Below, piece by piece: positions 13,612 to 25,320 of a stretch of DNA of 64,000 nt (its first letter is position 1; each line of letters starts with the position of its first letter). The position numbers and the translations under genes were made by a program. This DNA comes from Hormiphora californensis. Its lineage: Eukaryota > Ctenophora > Tentaculata > Cydippida > Pleurobrachiidae. The notes under the pieces are model-generated. The model did not search any database and had not been told where the DNA came from. It saw nothing but the letters and a program-made list of their open reading frames with translations. The DNA lies in contig CM035356.1 in assembly GCA_020137815.1 (NCBI GenBank), forward strand, positions 4,147,356 through 4,211,355, given 5' to 3'.

Positions 13612-13759
13612 CGGATTTTTTGAAACTGTCACCCCCAAATGACCGCGCATGTGAAATTTATCAATTTTGACGCGCACACCACACGTTAACATGTGATGTG
13701 ACGCGCAAAAACATTCCGCGCACGAGAAGGGGGGTGACAGTTTCAAAAAATTCGACTTT
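13612..13759. repeat. Foldback element, arms TTTTTTGAAACTGTCACCCC
   Basis: Arms of about 30 bp: GATTTTTTGAAACTGTCACC at the left and GGTGACAGTTTCAAAAAATT at the right, continuing outward to TAAAGTC / GACTTTA. The 95-bp centre is rich in GCGC words. No coding content. Confidence 0.8.
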
Positions 13760-14276
13760 ATGTATTGGCTCAGATCATTAATTGAATCAAATAAAAACAG
13801 AGGCCACGACACGAAGTTCTCTAGAGGGCGGTGCGAAGCGGCAGGGGGTTTTGGGCCGCAGGTCGATTTCCACGCATTTTAGGCATTTAGAAGTCCGACT
13901 TGAGAGTAAAACTGTTGGTCAGCACCCCCTCCCGGCTCCCCTTCCTCGATGCCTGCGGCCAAGAAAGACGTTTGGAAAGTTTATAGTAGGGTTTCTTAAT
14001 TTCGCGCGCAGTAGTGAAATTCGTAAATGGATTTGCGCGTGCAAGTGCGCGGCTCTTTCTGAGCGAGAAGTTCGTCCAAAGCCGAGCCGAACCAGAAATG
14101 TTTCATTTCCACTTTGGTGGATTTTGATATGTTTGATCCGGACGCTCTTGGCAATTTCTTTCTGATTTCTATCAACTTCTTTACTTTCTGTTTTATTTGT
14201 GCCATATTTGATTGCAATCTTATTAATTTTCTCGCTTCTCACAATTTGCTGCTTTTAAATCACTTCTTCCTCCTAC
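13760..14276. other. Unassigned sequence upstream of foldback
   Basis: About 500 bp with GCGC-containing words and short overlapping open frames on both strands, none with a recognisable domain. Probably old transposon sequence; nothing supported. Confidence 0.4.
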
Positions 14277-14478
14277 TAAAGTACCCAGCAAACACAGTTG
14301 GCGTAGATTGCTGGCCAGCGCTAAATTTCAGACGGCCATAGATCCACCCCCTGATGATATAGAGACTCGAAATTTGTTTTGTAAGGAGATCACGTCGAGT
14401 TCTTCTTACACAACAAATTTCAAGTCTCTATCTACGCTGGCCAGCAATCTACGCCAACTGTGTTTGCTGGGTACTTTA
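14277..14478. mobile_element. Foldback MITE with 43-bp perfect TIRs and inner stem
   Basis: TAAAGTACCCAGCAAACACA starts the left arm (14277-14320) and its exact reverse complement ends at 14478. Inside, a second inverted pair (ATAGAGACTCGAAATTTG / CAAATTTCAAGTCTCTAT, about 14359-14433) surrounds a loop with GATCACGTCGAGTTCT. The same loop occurs in the foldback at 4893-4976. No transposase. Confidence 0.85.
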
Positions 14479-14539
14479 GACAACTTCCCACCTTGGAGCC
14501 CCCTTCTGTACTTCCTCTAGAGTTTGGACTTAGGCCTCT

Positions 14540-15050
14540 CCTGGGCACCTCTTTGCACCCTCCCTTGTACCTGTTTGTACATCCTCCTTCCTGAGTCTTT
14601 GGTGTATCCTTTTGCCATCTGTGGTACCTGCTTCTACATTCTCCCTCGCTCCTGGGTAGTGGCCAGTGGGTATATCTTTCTGCTCTCTTCCTTAGCCCGG
14701 TTAACCTCTTCCTGCACTCTCCCCTTTCCGAGTACCACCTTCCCTCCGTACCCTAGGTACTTCCTTCTGCACCCCAGCCCGGCCCTGGGTCTTTCCTTCT
14801 GCATTCTCTCTTGGCCCACCTTTCATGCACACCCAGCACCCTTCCTCTTTATGGTACCTGCTTCTTCATCCCCCTCCTGGGTATCTCCTTCAGCCTTCTG
14901 TACCCTTACTCCTTCATACCTGCTTCTACATCCTCCCCCTTTTGGGTAACTTCTTTTGCATCCCCCTTTTTGGTACCTGCTTCTACATCGTCTCTCCTCG
15001 GTACCTACATTTTAACCCTCCTTCCTTGTTACTATACCTATCCCCTCTAT
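14540..15050 (+). repeat. Diverged minisatellite, core GGTACCTGCTTCTACATC
   Basis: CT-rich region with at least five diverged copies of a unit containing GGTACCTGCTTCTACAT plus CTCCCTCCTGGGTA. The open frames across it (rich in Pro, Ser, Leu, Cys) follow the repeat in more than one frame and are not credible genes. Confidence 0.65.
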
Positions 15051-16411
15051 TTATAATTATCCTTTAATCCCTAAATTTCTTATTTATAACTGGATGTATT
15101 TAATAGTTTAATGCTGCAAACGGAAAACTTAAAAGTAGGAATTAAATGTGATGTGTACGGATGTCGGATGTGTAATGTCTATAAAGAGGAAAAGTCTTCT
15201 TCTTTTCTCTCGGGGAATCATTACAAAAGAGGTACTGTTACTACTAATTACTAAATTCTGTACCAGCTGATGTTGCACGATCGATAAACCGACTATTATA
15301 ATACATGTTCACCATTTTTGTAGCTAGGTACATCATCATGTCTATAAACCATCTTTGCCCCATCCAGGTACCAACTGATATGATAAACATGGGAATCTAG
15401 CTTTCACCGCAGTAACGATTAGACGTTGGCCAACTAGTATGTGGCTGGGATATTTTCCGAAAAGAGAACTGGACTGGACGTGTGAACTACACTCATCTTC
15501 ATAACCAAGAAGGTTAGTTGTCAAATCGTCCCTTCCCAAATCCCTCCCGAGTTCCATTCTCTTCCCAGTTATTTATTCTATTCTCCTCCCAGTTATTTAT
15601 TAAATTTCTATTTAGTATTTATCTTAATTACATGCTATTCAACATGGAGGTTTAATGATTTTGATAGAGGAATCTGTCTCCCTCTGTCGTTCGCTTTCAG
15701 ATGTCTTCTCTCTATCTCTTGCTCTATCTCTAGCTCTATTTCGGAGAGCGAACTGTATTGACATGTTTCTGGCCCACCCTGTATCTCCATCTTGTTATGT
15801 TCTAACCCTCCTAGGAAAGAGGTTCGAGCAAGGCCATCTCCATCGCTATCTTTCTATCTCTATCTCTCCATCCCTTTGATCTATTTCTCCATACCGGGTA
15901 TGGTGTAGACTGTAGGTCATGGGTATGGCATACCCATGACCTACACTATAGTCTGTCTTAGAGTGTTTCTCTAGCTCTATATATATCCCAAGTTTGACAT
16001 GTATTAGAGGGAAATGATGTACATACATTTATTGTGTGAACCTCAACAATACAGTCATGTACAATAATTTTCGCCTTTATATTATCACTAGAAAGCCCGT
16101 TGAAGTATAGCACCCGTTGACCCGAATACCCACGGCCCACCCCTAACCCAGGAGCACCCCTCTCACTCGCTGCACCAACCCGCACGTGCAACCTTCAATC
16201 ACCCGCTGCGTAGCTGGGCTATGGCACCTCCTTGGCAACCCCCTCTATTTGCACGTGAGGATAGGACATCATCACCATCACGCCACTCATTTGCATCTTT
16301 TAATTAAGATTATTATATTATTATTATATTATATCTCGATTCTCTCCGATTGTCTCTGTATTTCTCTCTGTATCTCCCTATCTCTATTTCTCTCTCGCCA
16401 CCCCCTCCCGC
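15051..16411. other. Gene-free stretch with a small hairpin
   Basis: I see no supported gene. At about 15908-15957 there is a short imperfect hairpin (GTAGGTCATGGGTAT / ATACCCATGACCTAC). Around 16320-16410 the sequence becomes CT-rich as it approaches a microsatellite. Confidence 0.5.
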
Positions 16412-16435
16412 TCTCTTTCTCTCTCTCTCTCTCCC

Positions 16436-16502
<67 letters not shown>
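16412..16502. repeat. (CT)n microsatellite
   Basis: About 90 bp of almost pure CT repeat on the plus strand, immediately before the ORF1-like fragment. Confidence 0.95.
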
Positions 16503-16504
<2 letters not shown>

Positions 16505-16642
16505 CTCCCTCACCACTATATTCTTTCAGGAAAACTCATCACAGAACGGCGCTCAGTTGGAACGGCCGGAATACCTGGGTGGAAGGGGAAAATATCTGCA
16601 ATAAGAGGTGTATCCTGCTTCTCAAAGATCCCTTTCGAAGTT

Positions 16643-16929
16643 ATGAACTCTCTAAACGAGAAGCCTGTGATCTCCAAGTGTTCTAGAGTAGTTGCTGCTG
16701 CTGATGGAAAAGTGAGACCTGTCGTTGTCTCTCTGAACTCCAGGGAAACTCTGAGGAAGGCGAGGGAGCTCAAGACTACTACGGCCTACTCCAAGGTGTT
16801 TCTGGAGCCTGATCGGACTCTAGAGCAGAGGGTTGAGAGAAAGAGAACATTAAAGACTTTGAGTGAGTTGAGAAGGTCGCATCCTGAGGGACGCTATTTG
16901 ATTATGGGTGGAGTAATACAGTGTGTGTA
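16643..16929 (+). pseudogene. Fragment of a retrotransposon ORF1-like RNA-binding domain
   Basis: An open frame of 95 codons. VRPVVVSLNSRETLRKAREL, then KVFLEPDRTLEQRVERKRTL and SHPEGRYLIMGG, resemble the C-terminal part of LINE ORF1 / transposase_22-type proteins (RPV.V.F....... A..L, then a D-T-E-R-..R-R-L helix). The start codon is internal to the domain and no RT or endonuclease follows, so this is a truncated relic. It sits about 140 bp after a (CT)n tract. Family assignment is from pattern only. Confidence 0.5.
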
Positions 16930-17092
16930 GGACTCTGGGTGTCGCCTGTCATATCGGGATTATTCCTGTGTTGGCGAAGCCCTTGAATGAGTGTTTGAAA
17001 TATTTGAACTTTCATTGTTTTCCGTACTAATTATTAGTAAACAATTACAAGAACAGTGTGGTTAAATCATTGAAACATGTTTGTAATTATCC

Positions 17093-17096
<4 letters not shown>

Positions 17097-17183
<87 letters not shown>

Positions 17184-17184
17184 C
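17097..17184. repeat. (CT)n microsatellite
   Basis: About 85 bp of CT dinucleotides, with one CTAT variant near the end. Confidence 0.95.
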
Positions 17185-18621
17185 CCTTACTCTTTCCCTC
17201 TCTGTATACAAACATGTTTCATTTTGTGTTTAATAACGGAATACTGGAACTTGGAAATGGTCTTAAAATGAGGAAGAAATTCATAAACATGGTTACGGCA
17301 CTTGTCAGCGCATTTCTTAGCTGTTTCCATGAGACCTCCTTCCTTTGTCCTTGAGCAAGGTGTCCTGCTTGGCGCGCACGGTACATATTGGTGCGCGCGG
17401 TATAAAAGTACAGATGAAAGTCAAAAGGTGACGGCATTTGAAACGTAGACAATTTATTGGTTTTGGCGGGTGTTTGGCCCAGGTTCCAAAAACCTGATTT
17501 CGAACCTATTTCATCCAATTTTTTTACTGGATCTTGTTCGCAGAGTGATTTGGAACACTGTGCTTTTTATTAGACCAAAATCCGATGTGTCAATCAGGAA
17601 TAAGGGGCATTTATATCGTTTGACTGGCAATTATACCTTAATTGACTCCTAGTGACCAATTTACCCAGTCACGCGTATATTTCTGGTAATTCACATGACT
17701 TCTAATGAGTTTCTTAACCATTTCCAAGGATAAAATAGGGGGGTAAAATTCGTGACTGGATCAGATTAGGGTCCCTACTATTAAGGAAATTTACAAATTT
17801 TGTGACTTTGAGTTCATGATCTGAATTGCTCGAACCGCGCGCATTTAAGAATCGAACGCGCGATCAAATTTGCAGTGGACTTTGTTTAAAGTGGCGCTTG
17901 ACATTTCACGAACCGTGAGTGATAAATTCCCATCGTGGGAAAATCGCGCCTTCTGGCTTGTGAAACAAGCACCGCGCGCAACGTTTATGCCAAGAGCATG
18001 AGAACCTTGAGTCTGACATGTTCCTCGCCTGTCAGCTCTCATATCACAGAATGCCCGATGTGAGCCAACCCCCGTCTTGATTCTCAAATGGGATCGGCGC
18101 CGCCCGACAGAACCCCAGAAACAAAATTCTTACTAAAAGAACACCAAATGTTTCTTCATACTATGAATCACAGTGTCTGAACTGTCTGTCAAAATGCCAA
18201 TTGTATTGAGTGACAAAACTGTAAACAGTACCCCTTTACTTTTTTTACAATTCATTCTCTATTTTGCAGTTCAGTGTTCACTCAATCTCTGGATCAGCTG
18301 TGTTTGAAGTTGTTCACTTAGTAAAATCTCGAGTCGTCTCTGAACCACGTGAGTTCACCACAGGGGTCACTCCCTCCACATTCACTCACTGTTGTTAATT
18401 GGTTCAACTAAATACAGTCAGAATGGTGTTATTTGATAGAACTATTACATGCTTTAACTCGCGCTTGACTGGGTGCAACAATTGAGGTGCAACAGCATCT
18501 CACATCTGGTGATGGGTGATATATTGAAGGGACTAAACTGACACAAACATATGTATACAAACACATATTGTTCGCTCATTAAGAGTTCATTTGTCAGATT
18601 GTGACTTTCCTTCGAGAACTA

Positions 18622-18626
<5 letters not shown>
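17185..18626. other. Gene-free stretch
   Basis: No supported gene, tRNA or obvious repeat. Words such as GGTGCGCGCGGTATAAA near 17390 are GC-rich islands in AT-rich sequence and may be transposon remnants. Confidence 0.4.

Positions 18627-18701
<75 letters not shown>
18627..18701. repeat. (CT)n microsatellite
   Basis: About 75 bp of pure CT repeat. Confidence 0.95.
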
Positions 18702-18706
<5 letters not shown>

Positions 18707-19237
18707 TCTCTATGAAAATATGAACCAAGGATAGGGACAGGATTCAAACAGGTGGCTAATTTGGGCAACAAAATTATTCTAGGTCCAGTCTAACTATCTT
18801 GTTGAGTGTCGAAGTGGTTGTAGTTCGTACCCTTCCCATTTCCGGAACACAACATCTGATCTTTAGTGTTGTGTTTCAACTGAACATGTAGTTGTATGTT
18901 TTCAATCATTATATTTTATCATGGTTTTGATGAGTGCTGCTTGACGTCTTTTAGTCTCCAGAGTCCAAAACAGTCTTTCTTTCTTTCCCACGGTAAGCTG
19001 CACTTGTAACACAGTTCTGTGACAATATCTCACTTGTGTTACACATATGATATAGCTTTAATGTAACTTGATTATATTACATGACGTTATCTCATGAATT
19101 ATATCGATACATAGAGAACCATAATTAAATTGTCATTATCCTGATACAGTGATACCATTATTCGGTCAATAAATGACACCGTCGAATTATCATTTTATAT
19201 ACCCTGCAGTACTATTACTAATATTTGTGGGTAGTAG

Positions 19238-19293
19238 CTGTCAGAGCATTGGCCTGATGCGCAAGAACTGTGGTCAGAGCATTGGCCTAACAG
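19238..19293 (+). repeat. Short two-box dispersed repeat
   Basis: Two direct copies of GTCAGAGCATTGGCCT flank a spacer containing AAGAACTGTGG; the unit begins CTGTCAG and ends CTAACAG, so the outer ends are inverted. The same 56-75-bp arrangement occurs at 49688-49761 and, on the minus strand, at 60329-60391; a single box occurs at 59936-59956. Confidence 0.7.
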
Positions 19294-20042
19294 GGTAGTA
19301 GAGTCCTCGTCAAGTATTCTATACAGCTATAGTGCTTCCTCCTGCATTGTAGAGAGTTTGTCGGCTGGAGTGTCAGACTAGAAGGGAGTTTGAATTAACT
19401 TGTCAACAGCCACTACATGAATAACGCCAAATCTGGTGCCCACATGACTACTTAATATCTCTCTACAACAACTCGTCAAATCGACTCACCCCCCAAGCCA
19501 TGCAGTCTCTAAGTTATCCCGCTTTTTAAGCTCTTTTTATGTACCATGGCACGCCTCACATAAACATTGGTACGCCTTATATCATGTCTGTCTATACGTC
19601 CATTGTTGTTAAACCGCTACGTCTTGTAACTACATAATAAATACTTAGAGATATCTTGTCTTGTCAAGATATTGCAGCTGTTCTTATACACTTGTCTCAG
19701 TCTGCAGTACTTGCCACTTCTAACATGTCATGCGGTTACAGTTTCTGCAAACTATTCAATGGTATTAGTTTCAAAAGTTACACCTGTATTTACAGCAGAC
19801 TGAAATTTGTTTTCTGACTTCTGCTGAACAATTTTCAGTTCCGTTTTTTTTAAAGTTGTCAGTGATTGTCAAATTGATAAACGTTATAATGGTTTTGTTT
19901 TGTTGTTTTGACTGTCATATTTTCGGATAAAACCCATTTGACCCGATTTGACACTAAATGAAAATGCTAACAAAACCAGGTTATAGAGATCAGGGGATTG
20001 CTATAGTAGGAACCGGTGATGCTTGATATTTTTTTCTCCATA

Positions 20043-20330
20043 ATCCATTCGATCTCGATCCTTTTTGAACGATAAAAAATTCTATTAGATCTCGATTCGA
20101 CCTTTATGCGATCAAAAACTTTTGATTCCATCTAGATTCGATCTTTGGGCAAACAAAAAATATCGATTCGATCTTTTGGGGTTCAAAAACTTTCGATTCG
20201 ATCTCGATTCGATCTTTGGGCAATCAAAAACTTTTGATTCGATCTCGATTCGATCTTTGGGCGGTCAAGATGACCGGGTCAACAAATATCGATTCAACTC
20301 GATCTTTCGATTTGATAATATCGCCGGTAC
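20043..20330 (+). repeat. 41-bp tandem satellite with nested GATTCGATCT units
   Basis: The unit starts CAATCAAAAACTTTTGATTC and ends GATTCGATCTTTGGG. Consecutive full copies near 20136-20260 are about 41 bp apart; the flanking copies are more diverged. Each unit contains two GATTCGATCT words, so a 10-bp repeat is nested in the 41-bp repeat. The open frame across it is a by-product. Confidence 0.75.
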
Positions 20331-20634
20331 TGTGTAGCCAGAACTCTGGTGTTCTAACCCCCCTCTTTCTCTCTGGTGTAGTGACCAGCTGCAGGTATTT
20401 AACAACTCTCGCTTTATTTGCTCTATCAAGTTCTCCTCGACCTCAACAATTATTTCCGAGGTTTTTTTTCGCAATTTTTCGCAGTTATGTTTCGCATTGT
20501 CCTTTTTTCGCAACTTCTCGGCTAAGCATTTCCGAGGTTCCTAATTCTTTTTCTTAGAGGCTATGCAGAGACAGCCACGAATGATATTAATAATCTTTTT
20601 CGATACCGGATAAATGTGCGAAGCCTCCATGACT

Positions 20635-23612
20635 TTTATTAATAATATACTGTTTTCCAGAGTAAATATTAGTCCAGTAAAAGTTCGATTTAAAATCGGC
20701 ATTTCTGCAAGAAAGCAAATTCCGGTTGATTTTGGTCAATTCGAGTACGCTGATCACGACTATAAACTTTTCGTGAACTTTTTCGTGGGGGAAAGTGGCT
20801 TAATTGGCCTTAATTGGCCAAAACTTAAAATGTGTCTAAAATTTATTCTGCACAGCTCAAAAAATCGGGGAAAATTCACTGATTATCGGAAAAATATTTC
20901 CAGATTTTATTTGTGTCGAAAATAGGCGGAATTGGCCTAATTGGGCTTAAGGGTACACCGACCGAAATTTTTTGTCGAGTGCAGGGCAATCTCTCACCGT
21001 AGGGTTGTAGGCCATGCCAAGGAGACCTCAAATATGCAATTTGAGCTCTCAAGTCGAATTCATATTTTTGCTACAGCTGTTTAAAAAATGTCCTGTAAAT
21101 TCGTTTTTGGCATCCCAAAAAAATTTTTTTAAAGATAGGAGCATGAAAATTTGGGGATTTGAAGAGGACATGAAGGTGAATAACCACAAAAAATTTTTTT
21201 GCAATCCGAGCTGATTTCCGGTCCTGAGATGGATTTCTTTTTTTCCACTTTAACGCCCTATTTGGCAAAGTTCCGAAAACATGTGAAAGCTGTAAATTGG
21301 TGAAAAGTTGCGTCTAACGATTATCTAAGTGGCCATAAATTTTGGGCGTATCCTTATTTGAGATAAGCTGAACAGAGTTTTTTTTGTGAAAGCCGTCATT
21401 TCAGAAATAAATAAATTCCCTGTATCTCAAAAACGGCTGATCGTAGAGACCTGAGACTATGCTTAAACGATTCAGAAGGTCCGATTTTGGGGGGGTCTTC
21501 TGAGAGACATTTTGCTCCTACTTCAACCGTTTTTGCTGTAATTGCGAAAAACAAAAATTCATCTTCGCCATCGTGGATTTTTTGTGATTTTGTTTTTGGT
21601 GATTATAGGGACCCATATGGACCAAATAGTGAAGGAATTAGCTTGTTACACATTTTTCCATCGTTTCGGTCCTTTCCTAGCCAAAATTCCCTAATTACAG
21701 GATATTGGAGTTTAGCTTTTGCCCTTTTCATAGAATTTGTTTATCGCAGTTACAGCAAAAACGGTTGAAGTAGGAGCAAAATGTCTCTCAGAATACCCCC
21801 CCAAAATCGGACCTTCTGAATCGTTTAAGCATAGTCTCAGGTCTCTACGATCAGCCGTTTTTGAGATACAGGGAATTTATTTATTTCTGAAATGACGGCT
21901 TTCACAAAAAAAACTCTGTTCAGCTTATCTCAAATAAGGATACGCCCAAAATTTATGGCCACTTAGATAATCGTTAGACGCAACTTTTCACCAATTTACA
22001 GCTTTCACATGTTTTCGGAACTTTGCCAAATAGGGCGTTAAAGTGGAAAAAAAGAAATCCATCTCAGGACCGGAAATCAGCTCGGATTGCAAAAAAAATT
22101 TTTTGTGGTTATTCACCTTCATGTCCTCTTCAAATCCCCAAATTTTCATGCTCCTATCTTTAAAAAAAATTTTTTGAGATGCCAAAAACGAATTTACAGG
22201 ACATTTTTTAAACAGCTGTAGCAAAAATATGAATTCGACTTGAGAGCTCAAATTGCATATTTGAGGTCTCCTTGGCATGGCCTACAACCCTACGGTGAGA
22301 GATTGCCCTGCACTCGACAAAAAATTTCGGTCGGTGTACCCTTAATTGGGCTTGATTACTGGAATTTAAAGTTTATTCTGCATAGCTCAAAAAATCGGGA
22401 AAAATTCACTGATTATCGGAAAAATATTTTCAGATTTTATTTGTGTCGAAACTAGGCGGAATTGGCCTAATTGGGCTTAATTGGGCTTGATTACTGGAAT
22501 TTAAAGTTTATCAAAAATGGATTTTATATAGCTTAAAAAATCGAGAAAAATAAGCTGATTATCAGAAAAATACTCTTTGAATTTATTCTTGTCTCAATTA
22601 GACGGTAGAGCTAATTAAAAAACAATTAAATCACCCAATTGGTGTTGCGCAACATAATATGAGCCTCAGGAATGTAAAACTGAACTTTATAAGCTAATTC
22701 CTTCACTAATGTGTCCCCAAGGGTCTCCCCTATCTAGTAGGGTCAGAGGGGTATATAATGTGGCTTGAGAGGTGTCTCCAAAATGCCGATTTTTACGATT
22801 TTCAGTTTCTCGCCCACAGCACATGCAGTGTGCATGCACAATATCCCGGAAATGAACATGTTGCACCTCGCACAGAATGTTAGGGTTTCCTATTGTGTTA
22901 GGGGAGACCCTTGGGGACACATTAGTGAAGGAATTAGCTTATGAAGTTCAGTTTTACATTCCTGAGGCTCATATTATGTTGCGCAACACCAATTGGGTGA
23001 TTTAATTGGTTTTTAATTAGCTCTACCGTCTAATTGAGACAAAAATAAATTCAAAGAGTATTTTTCTGATAATCAGCTTATTTTTCTCGATTTTTTAAGC
23101 TATATAAAATCCATTTTTGATAAACTTTAAATTCCAGTAATCAAGCCCAATTAAGCCCAATTAGGCCAATTCCGCCTAGTTTCGACACAAATAAAATCTG
23201 AAAATATTTTTCCGATAATCAGTGAATTTTTCCCGATTTTTTGAGCTATGCAGAATAAACTTTAAATTCCAGTAATCAAGCCCAATTAAGCCCAATTAGG
23301 CCAATTCCGCCTATTTTCGACACAAATAAAATCTGGAAATATTTTTCCGATAATCAGTGAATTTTTCCCGATTTTTTGAGCTATGCAGAATAAATTTTAG
23401 ACACATTTTAAATTTTGGCCAATTAAGGCCAATTAAGCCACTTTCCCCCACGAAAAAGTTCACGAAAAGTTTATAGTCGTGATCAGCGTACTCGAATTGA
23501 CCAAAATCAACCGGAATTTGCTTTCTTGCAGAAATGCCGAAATTTGGCCTATTTTTTTAGAACTTTTACTGGACTATATATCCAATTCTGGACTGCAGTT
23601 ATTAATTTTGAT
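20635..23612. mobile_element. Large foldback element carrying a nested foldback
   Basis: The left arm (about 20635-20946 plus 22346-22732) and right arm (22899-about 23612) are reverse complements once the nested element at 20947-22345 is removed. The loop is 22733-22898. Arms match closely for about 680 bp from AGTCCAGTAAAAGTTC outward end to GGGTCTCCCC at the loop, with weaker similarity outside (ATTAATAA words). Each arm contains a direct repeat of about 130 bp (AATTGGGCTTGATTACTGG). No transposase or credible ORF. Confidence 0.9.
20947..22345. mobile_element. TTAA-bounded foldback element 2, nested
   Basis: TTAA followed by GGGTACACCGACCG at the left, and the mirror image ending in TTAA at the right. 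Arms of about 610 bp surround a loop of about 170 nt (21561-21732). It is related to element 1 at 7337-8621: shared words include GACCTCAAATATGCAATTT, TCGAATTCATATTTTTGC, TATCTCAAAAACGG and TCCGATTTTGGGGGGGTC. The opposite arm of the host foldback has GGGCTTAATTGGGC with a single TTAA, so insertion duplicated TTAA. Confidence 0.92.
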
Positions 23613-24700
23613 CTCTGTAGAAATCGAAATGAACTTTCAACCTCTACTTCTACTACTATACGTATAGACACAGCAGACTTTCATGCAGCCCTGTGATTTT
23701 TGTCTGGCTTGCTCACACCACAAATTATGCTCTGTCCACTGTCTTCTCACAGAGACAGGGAGATATCCCTTGGTTACTATCACAATATTACAATTTATCT
23801 TGATATATGCAGTAGAACATCATACAAGATTTATCAGCTGCACTACCAAGTCTTTCCTTCGTAGGGCTACTACTGCGAGACACATATTGGTGGAAGAGTG
23901 TCGTGTAGCTGAGCTGCAAATGAGACAGTGACTGATAGAGACATAAATTTGTGCACAAATGAAACATGTTTTAATGAAATGGATATAATATGGCTCACTG
24001 GGACTGGGGTAGATTTGTGTTGTTCTGCAGATCTTCCATGCACCCATACTACCTTTGTTCATGGGATGCCGGATGCGGACTTGATAGGTGTGTCAGAGAG
24101 GGATCCATGTTATCACGTGTAACACGGCTGTCATCACTAACACTACCACGTTACCACTAGACTGCATATCAGTACGTTATCAGATGTTATCCGAACTATA
24201 CTCAAGATCCACTGATCCAGTGGCCTGGTACTAAAGGACAAATATTGCCAATATGATCTAGTGATGACGACTCTATATCTTGTGATGACGGCACTATCTT
24301 GGGGATGCATTGACATCTGCGGCCGCGGGCATGGTGACTCCATCATCATTGATGATGCCATATATGATTGTAATACAGAAATTACGTAAAAAAGATACCG
24401 TATATGAATATGAATGTGTAACTACGTCAGCCTCCTGCGATCTCCGACAAACTTAACTTGACATACAGCATTCTAGGATTTCAAATGTCAACAGATGTGT
24501 TACTAAATCTGAAAGGCGGATATGAGTAGTTATTACAAGATACGGCATGTCATGACACCATACCGACATAAGCAGAGCGACGAGCGTACTATAAAATTGT
24601 AGTATAGACATTAGACAGTGCAGAGTCCATGTAGGTTCCTGATGAACATTTGTTGAATAATTCAGTCCATTTTTCTTAATCATTTATTTCACTAGTCATG

Positions 24701-24703
<3 letters not shown>
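23613..24703. other. Gene-free stretch
   Basis: No supported gene. Short overlapping open frames on both strands have no domain and no splice support. A NotI-type GCGGCCGC near 24320 is isolated and not part of a CpG island. Confidence 0.4.
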
Positions 24704-24787
<84 letters not shown>

Positions 24788-25182
24788 GAGAGATAGAGAG
24801 GGAGAGAGAGGGAGAGAGAGTGAGAGAGAGAAGAGTTCTAGCTACCCTTGTCTACCGAGGAAGAGTCCATGATAGCTTTCAGATCTACAAGCTTGGCTTC
24901 CCCGGTCTATCACACCACGTGACGCAAGATAACACGTGGGATGAGTTCTCTCCCTTTTATCATTTTAGTCTCTCAACAACATCTCCTAGGAGCACTTCTC
25001 TCTATCTTCCCCACTCCTCACATTATCCCTTCTATCTCTATCTCTATCTCTCTCTCTCTATCTCTCTCTCTCTCTCTCTCTCACTATCTGCCCTCGCACT
25101 TTCCCTCTACAGCTCTTCTTTGCGAAGCCACATCCAGGTATTGACGCTCTGCACTGCTGACACGATAAGAGACTAAAGTGAT

Positions 25183-25265
<83 letters not shown>

Positions 25266-25267
25266 GG

Positions 25268-25307
<40 letters not shown>

Positions 25308-25320
25308 AATAAAGAGAGAG
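24704..25320. repeat. Cluster of (GA)n, (CT)n and (GA)n tracts
   Basis: (GA)n at 24704-24830, (CT)n at about 25033-25083 and (GA)n at 25185-25320. The GA and CT tracts are in opposite sense and could pair into a hairpin with a loop of about 100 nt (25084-25184) or 200 nt (24831-25032). Confidence 0.95.

Noticed and set aside
14524-15067. Pro/Ser/Cys-rich proteins of 80-141 residues
   Set aside because: The reading frames shift along a CT-rich minisatellite and overlap each other; no domain and no splice sites.
21988-22278. 96-codon frame in the nested palindrome arm
   Set aside because: It is the mirror copy of a shorter frame in the other arm and includes poly-Phe/Lys from A/T runs.
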